Shown in pieces: positions 50,601-53,600 of a stretch of DNA of 64,000 bases (position 1 is its first letter; the number at the start of each line of letters is the position of its first letter). A program made the translations under genes and the position numbers. The notes under the pieces were generated by a model that did not search any database, was not told the origin of the DNA, and was given only the letters and a program-made list of their open reading frames with translations. The stretch is from Micrasema longulum (taxonomy: Eukaryota; Arthropoda; Insecta; Trichoptera; Brachycentridae), in contig JAGVSM010000901.1 in assembly GCA_022494885.1 (NCBI GenBank), positions 44,018 to 108,017 of the forward strand. Reading direction: 5' to 3'.

Positions 50601-53600
50601 TTTTTATCGCTTATTCTTGCTCATTAACTCAATACAAACACATGACAAAAAATAATTTAAATAATTTTTATATACCTTAGTGGATTAAACACTTTTCGCC
50701 GTTTTGAAATTAAAAATGTATAAATTATCGCAAAAGGCTATTTTATACATAAACGAAATATCAAAGTCTACTTTCGTCATATAAATGCATTTTTAAGGAA
50801 AATTCAAGATCCGGAGTCCACTCTATTTCAATGCAAAACACATCAGGAGACAAATTAATGATAAAAAAAAATAAATAATTAAATAACGTCTATTCCCCTT
50901 CGTGTTGCTGGAGATATCCTAATCAATCTTATGAACACATTCTGTGGTCTTGTCCTTTTCCCCCTCTCTACGAATACCGAATGGAGCTTCTCGCAACCAT
51001 CCGTGGCCCTGTTATAGATCCTGACGGATATACAGATCTGACGGCTTCCAAAAATAATTTTAAGGCTTTCAAAGAGTTTTGTAATTATTTCGGCGAATTG
51101 ATCATGTCTAATAAATTTAATCTCAGTCAATGACAAATTCACTTCCCTGTTTTCCACGATACCATGAAGTGCATATAATGTAGTTCTGGATTACAGCGCA
51201 AAGATGCCAAGGCTACCAAATTACAGAGAGCTTCTTTGGGAAGCTTCTCTCGTTCGTCAAAGATCAATTTTTCCGTGTATGTTTTCACCGCCAATGAGAC
51301 TTATGTCCTCAGATGCGGTGTGTGGTATGTGGTGGGCAAGCTGTATGTGGCTTTTTATTTTTGTATGCTTATAAAAAAATATAAAAAAATAATTAAAAAA
51401 TAAAACAAATCTGTGCGGACGTTATATGTGCATGCATAGAATTAAGATTAGTCTAGAAAGCACATACGCGCATCAAACAGAAGGCGACTAAACTACTCTA
51501 AAAGAGTAGTTTTACGTTTTGGCCCATTAGTTTCTTTGTAGACGTCGTTCAGTACGCAACTCCCGATTCGAATTCAACTATGCCGTGTTATGTCGTTTTA
51601 AAGTGTAGAAATACTGCAGGTTTCTTAAAGAAACAGGATGCAATCACATTTCAAATGCATTACTTAAAATTTAAATTATTTTTCCATTTGTCAGATTGTC
51701 AAAGAAAAGAAAATGGACATTTCGTATGTGTTGCTATGGTAGTAATTTTTTTTACCTTACTTTGTTCATCTAATCAGAGAACTAATGAAAATTGGACTTT
51801 GGATTAAACAACGCCGTGGTGGACATTTGACCGACATTATCTTTAAAACATCAAATGTTATTTAATATAAAAATATCCGTTTTATGTTAAATAAAATTTG
51901 TTTTATATTTTAAGTTCAAAGTTCATTAATTCAATTACTCTTATTAAATGGCCCTTTACTTATCTACTCCGTTGTGTCAATCAATGTTTCCGCGTGCACA
52001 ATAAAATTTTAGAGAAAATAACAAATTGCTTTTTTTTAAACTTTATATTTGTGTAATGATTATATTTTTTCCCATCTGGTAACCTTGCGCGGTGACTTCA
52101 CGAATGCGCGCGGCGGAAGTGGGGTAAAGTAGTGGGATTTTCGGACACAGTCCGATGTATTTAAATATGATTCTACGCTCCTTCTGGACTATTCTTAATT
52201 CTATGGGTGCATGTATATGTACATTAATCTTTTTATGAATGTGCATTTACATAATGTATATTTATGAAAGCATTTCAAGTGCTCCAGCTCAACACGGATT
52301 TTCCAGCGAGTCGGGGCAAGTTCACAAGCATGAGTCGTTCTTAGTTGAGTTATTATAAGCTGTAGGCATTGATTATTATGTTATGATCCATAATAAAAGA
52401 AAGTATTTATTATTAGTATTTTTGTACAGTTTTATTTTATTATTGTGGGAATTTATGCCAAATGCTATTTTTTTCCGACCAACCAAAAAATCATATTTAT
52501 TTAGTTTTTTGCAAGTGAAAAAAACTGGAACTAGCCATATATGTATACAAATCAATTGATTCGCTACTAGCCTTTTACAAAAGAGAAAATATAAGGAGAA
52601 AAAAAGATTTAAATTTTTTATTTTCTTTTTTATTAGTTTATCGGTACTTCAAAATAGACGAGTACTGGATTTATTTAATATTCGAGGGATTTTGTAAGAT
52701 TGATACATATTAAATAGTAAAACTGTATTGACAAAGTATCTTTCATAGATTAAATTAATTGTCGATGACCATTGATTAATTAATGGACTAATTACTTGCC
52801 CAGCAAGTAGAAAGGAATAAATTGATAGTTAACTTAATTGATTGTTTCATTTTTATGTACAGTATAATCGAAAGGAAATAGCCATGAAAACAACACGCAA
52901 TTTTCCTACACAAACTAGAATCATTTATTTTATGAAGAATATTTCTGACCTCACGCCATTAATTAAAGCTTTGGAAAAATATTTTCTGTATCACATACAA
53001 AATGATATTTATTAAAAAAAAAATTAAGAATAAAGATTCTTTTTTTACTGTCACAAAATATTCCCAATCAGCAAAAGTGCTGGTATGAGGGGATATAATA
53101 TATGTTATGATACTATTTAAATTAATTATCTTAGTAGATGAAATAACATTCACCAACAGAACTTATTTCCAGGATCTTAAAGAAACAGGATGCAATCACA
53201 TTTCATGCGTAATTAGCAAATGATAAATTTACATTTTTAAAAATTGAATTATTTTTCCATCTGTCAAATTGTCGAAGAAACAAAATGAACATTTCGTTAG
53301 GGTTGCCAGGGTAGTCAATTTTTTACCCTACTTTGCTCATCTAATGAGAGAACTAATAAAAAAAGAATCTCGGATTAAACAACTCTATCGTGAACATTTG
53401 ACCGACATTATCTTTAAAACATCAAATATTATATATCATGACATAAAAATATCGGTTTTATGTAAAATAAAATGTGTTTTATATTTTAAGTTCTATGTTC
53501 ATTAATTCAATTACTTTTATTAAATGACCCTTTACTTATGTAGATAGTGTAACTGTAGTAGTGAGTAGTCTGTCGTGTCAATCAATATTTCCGCGTGCAC

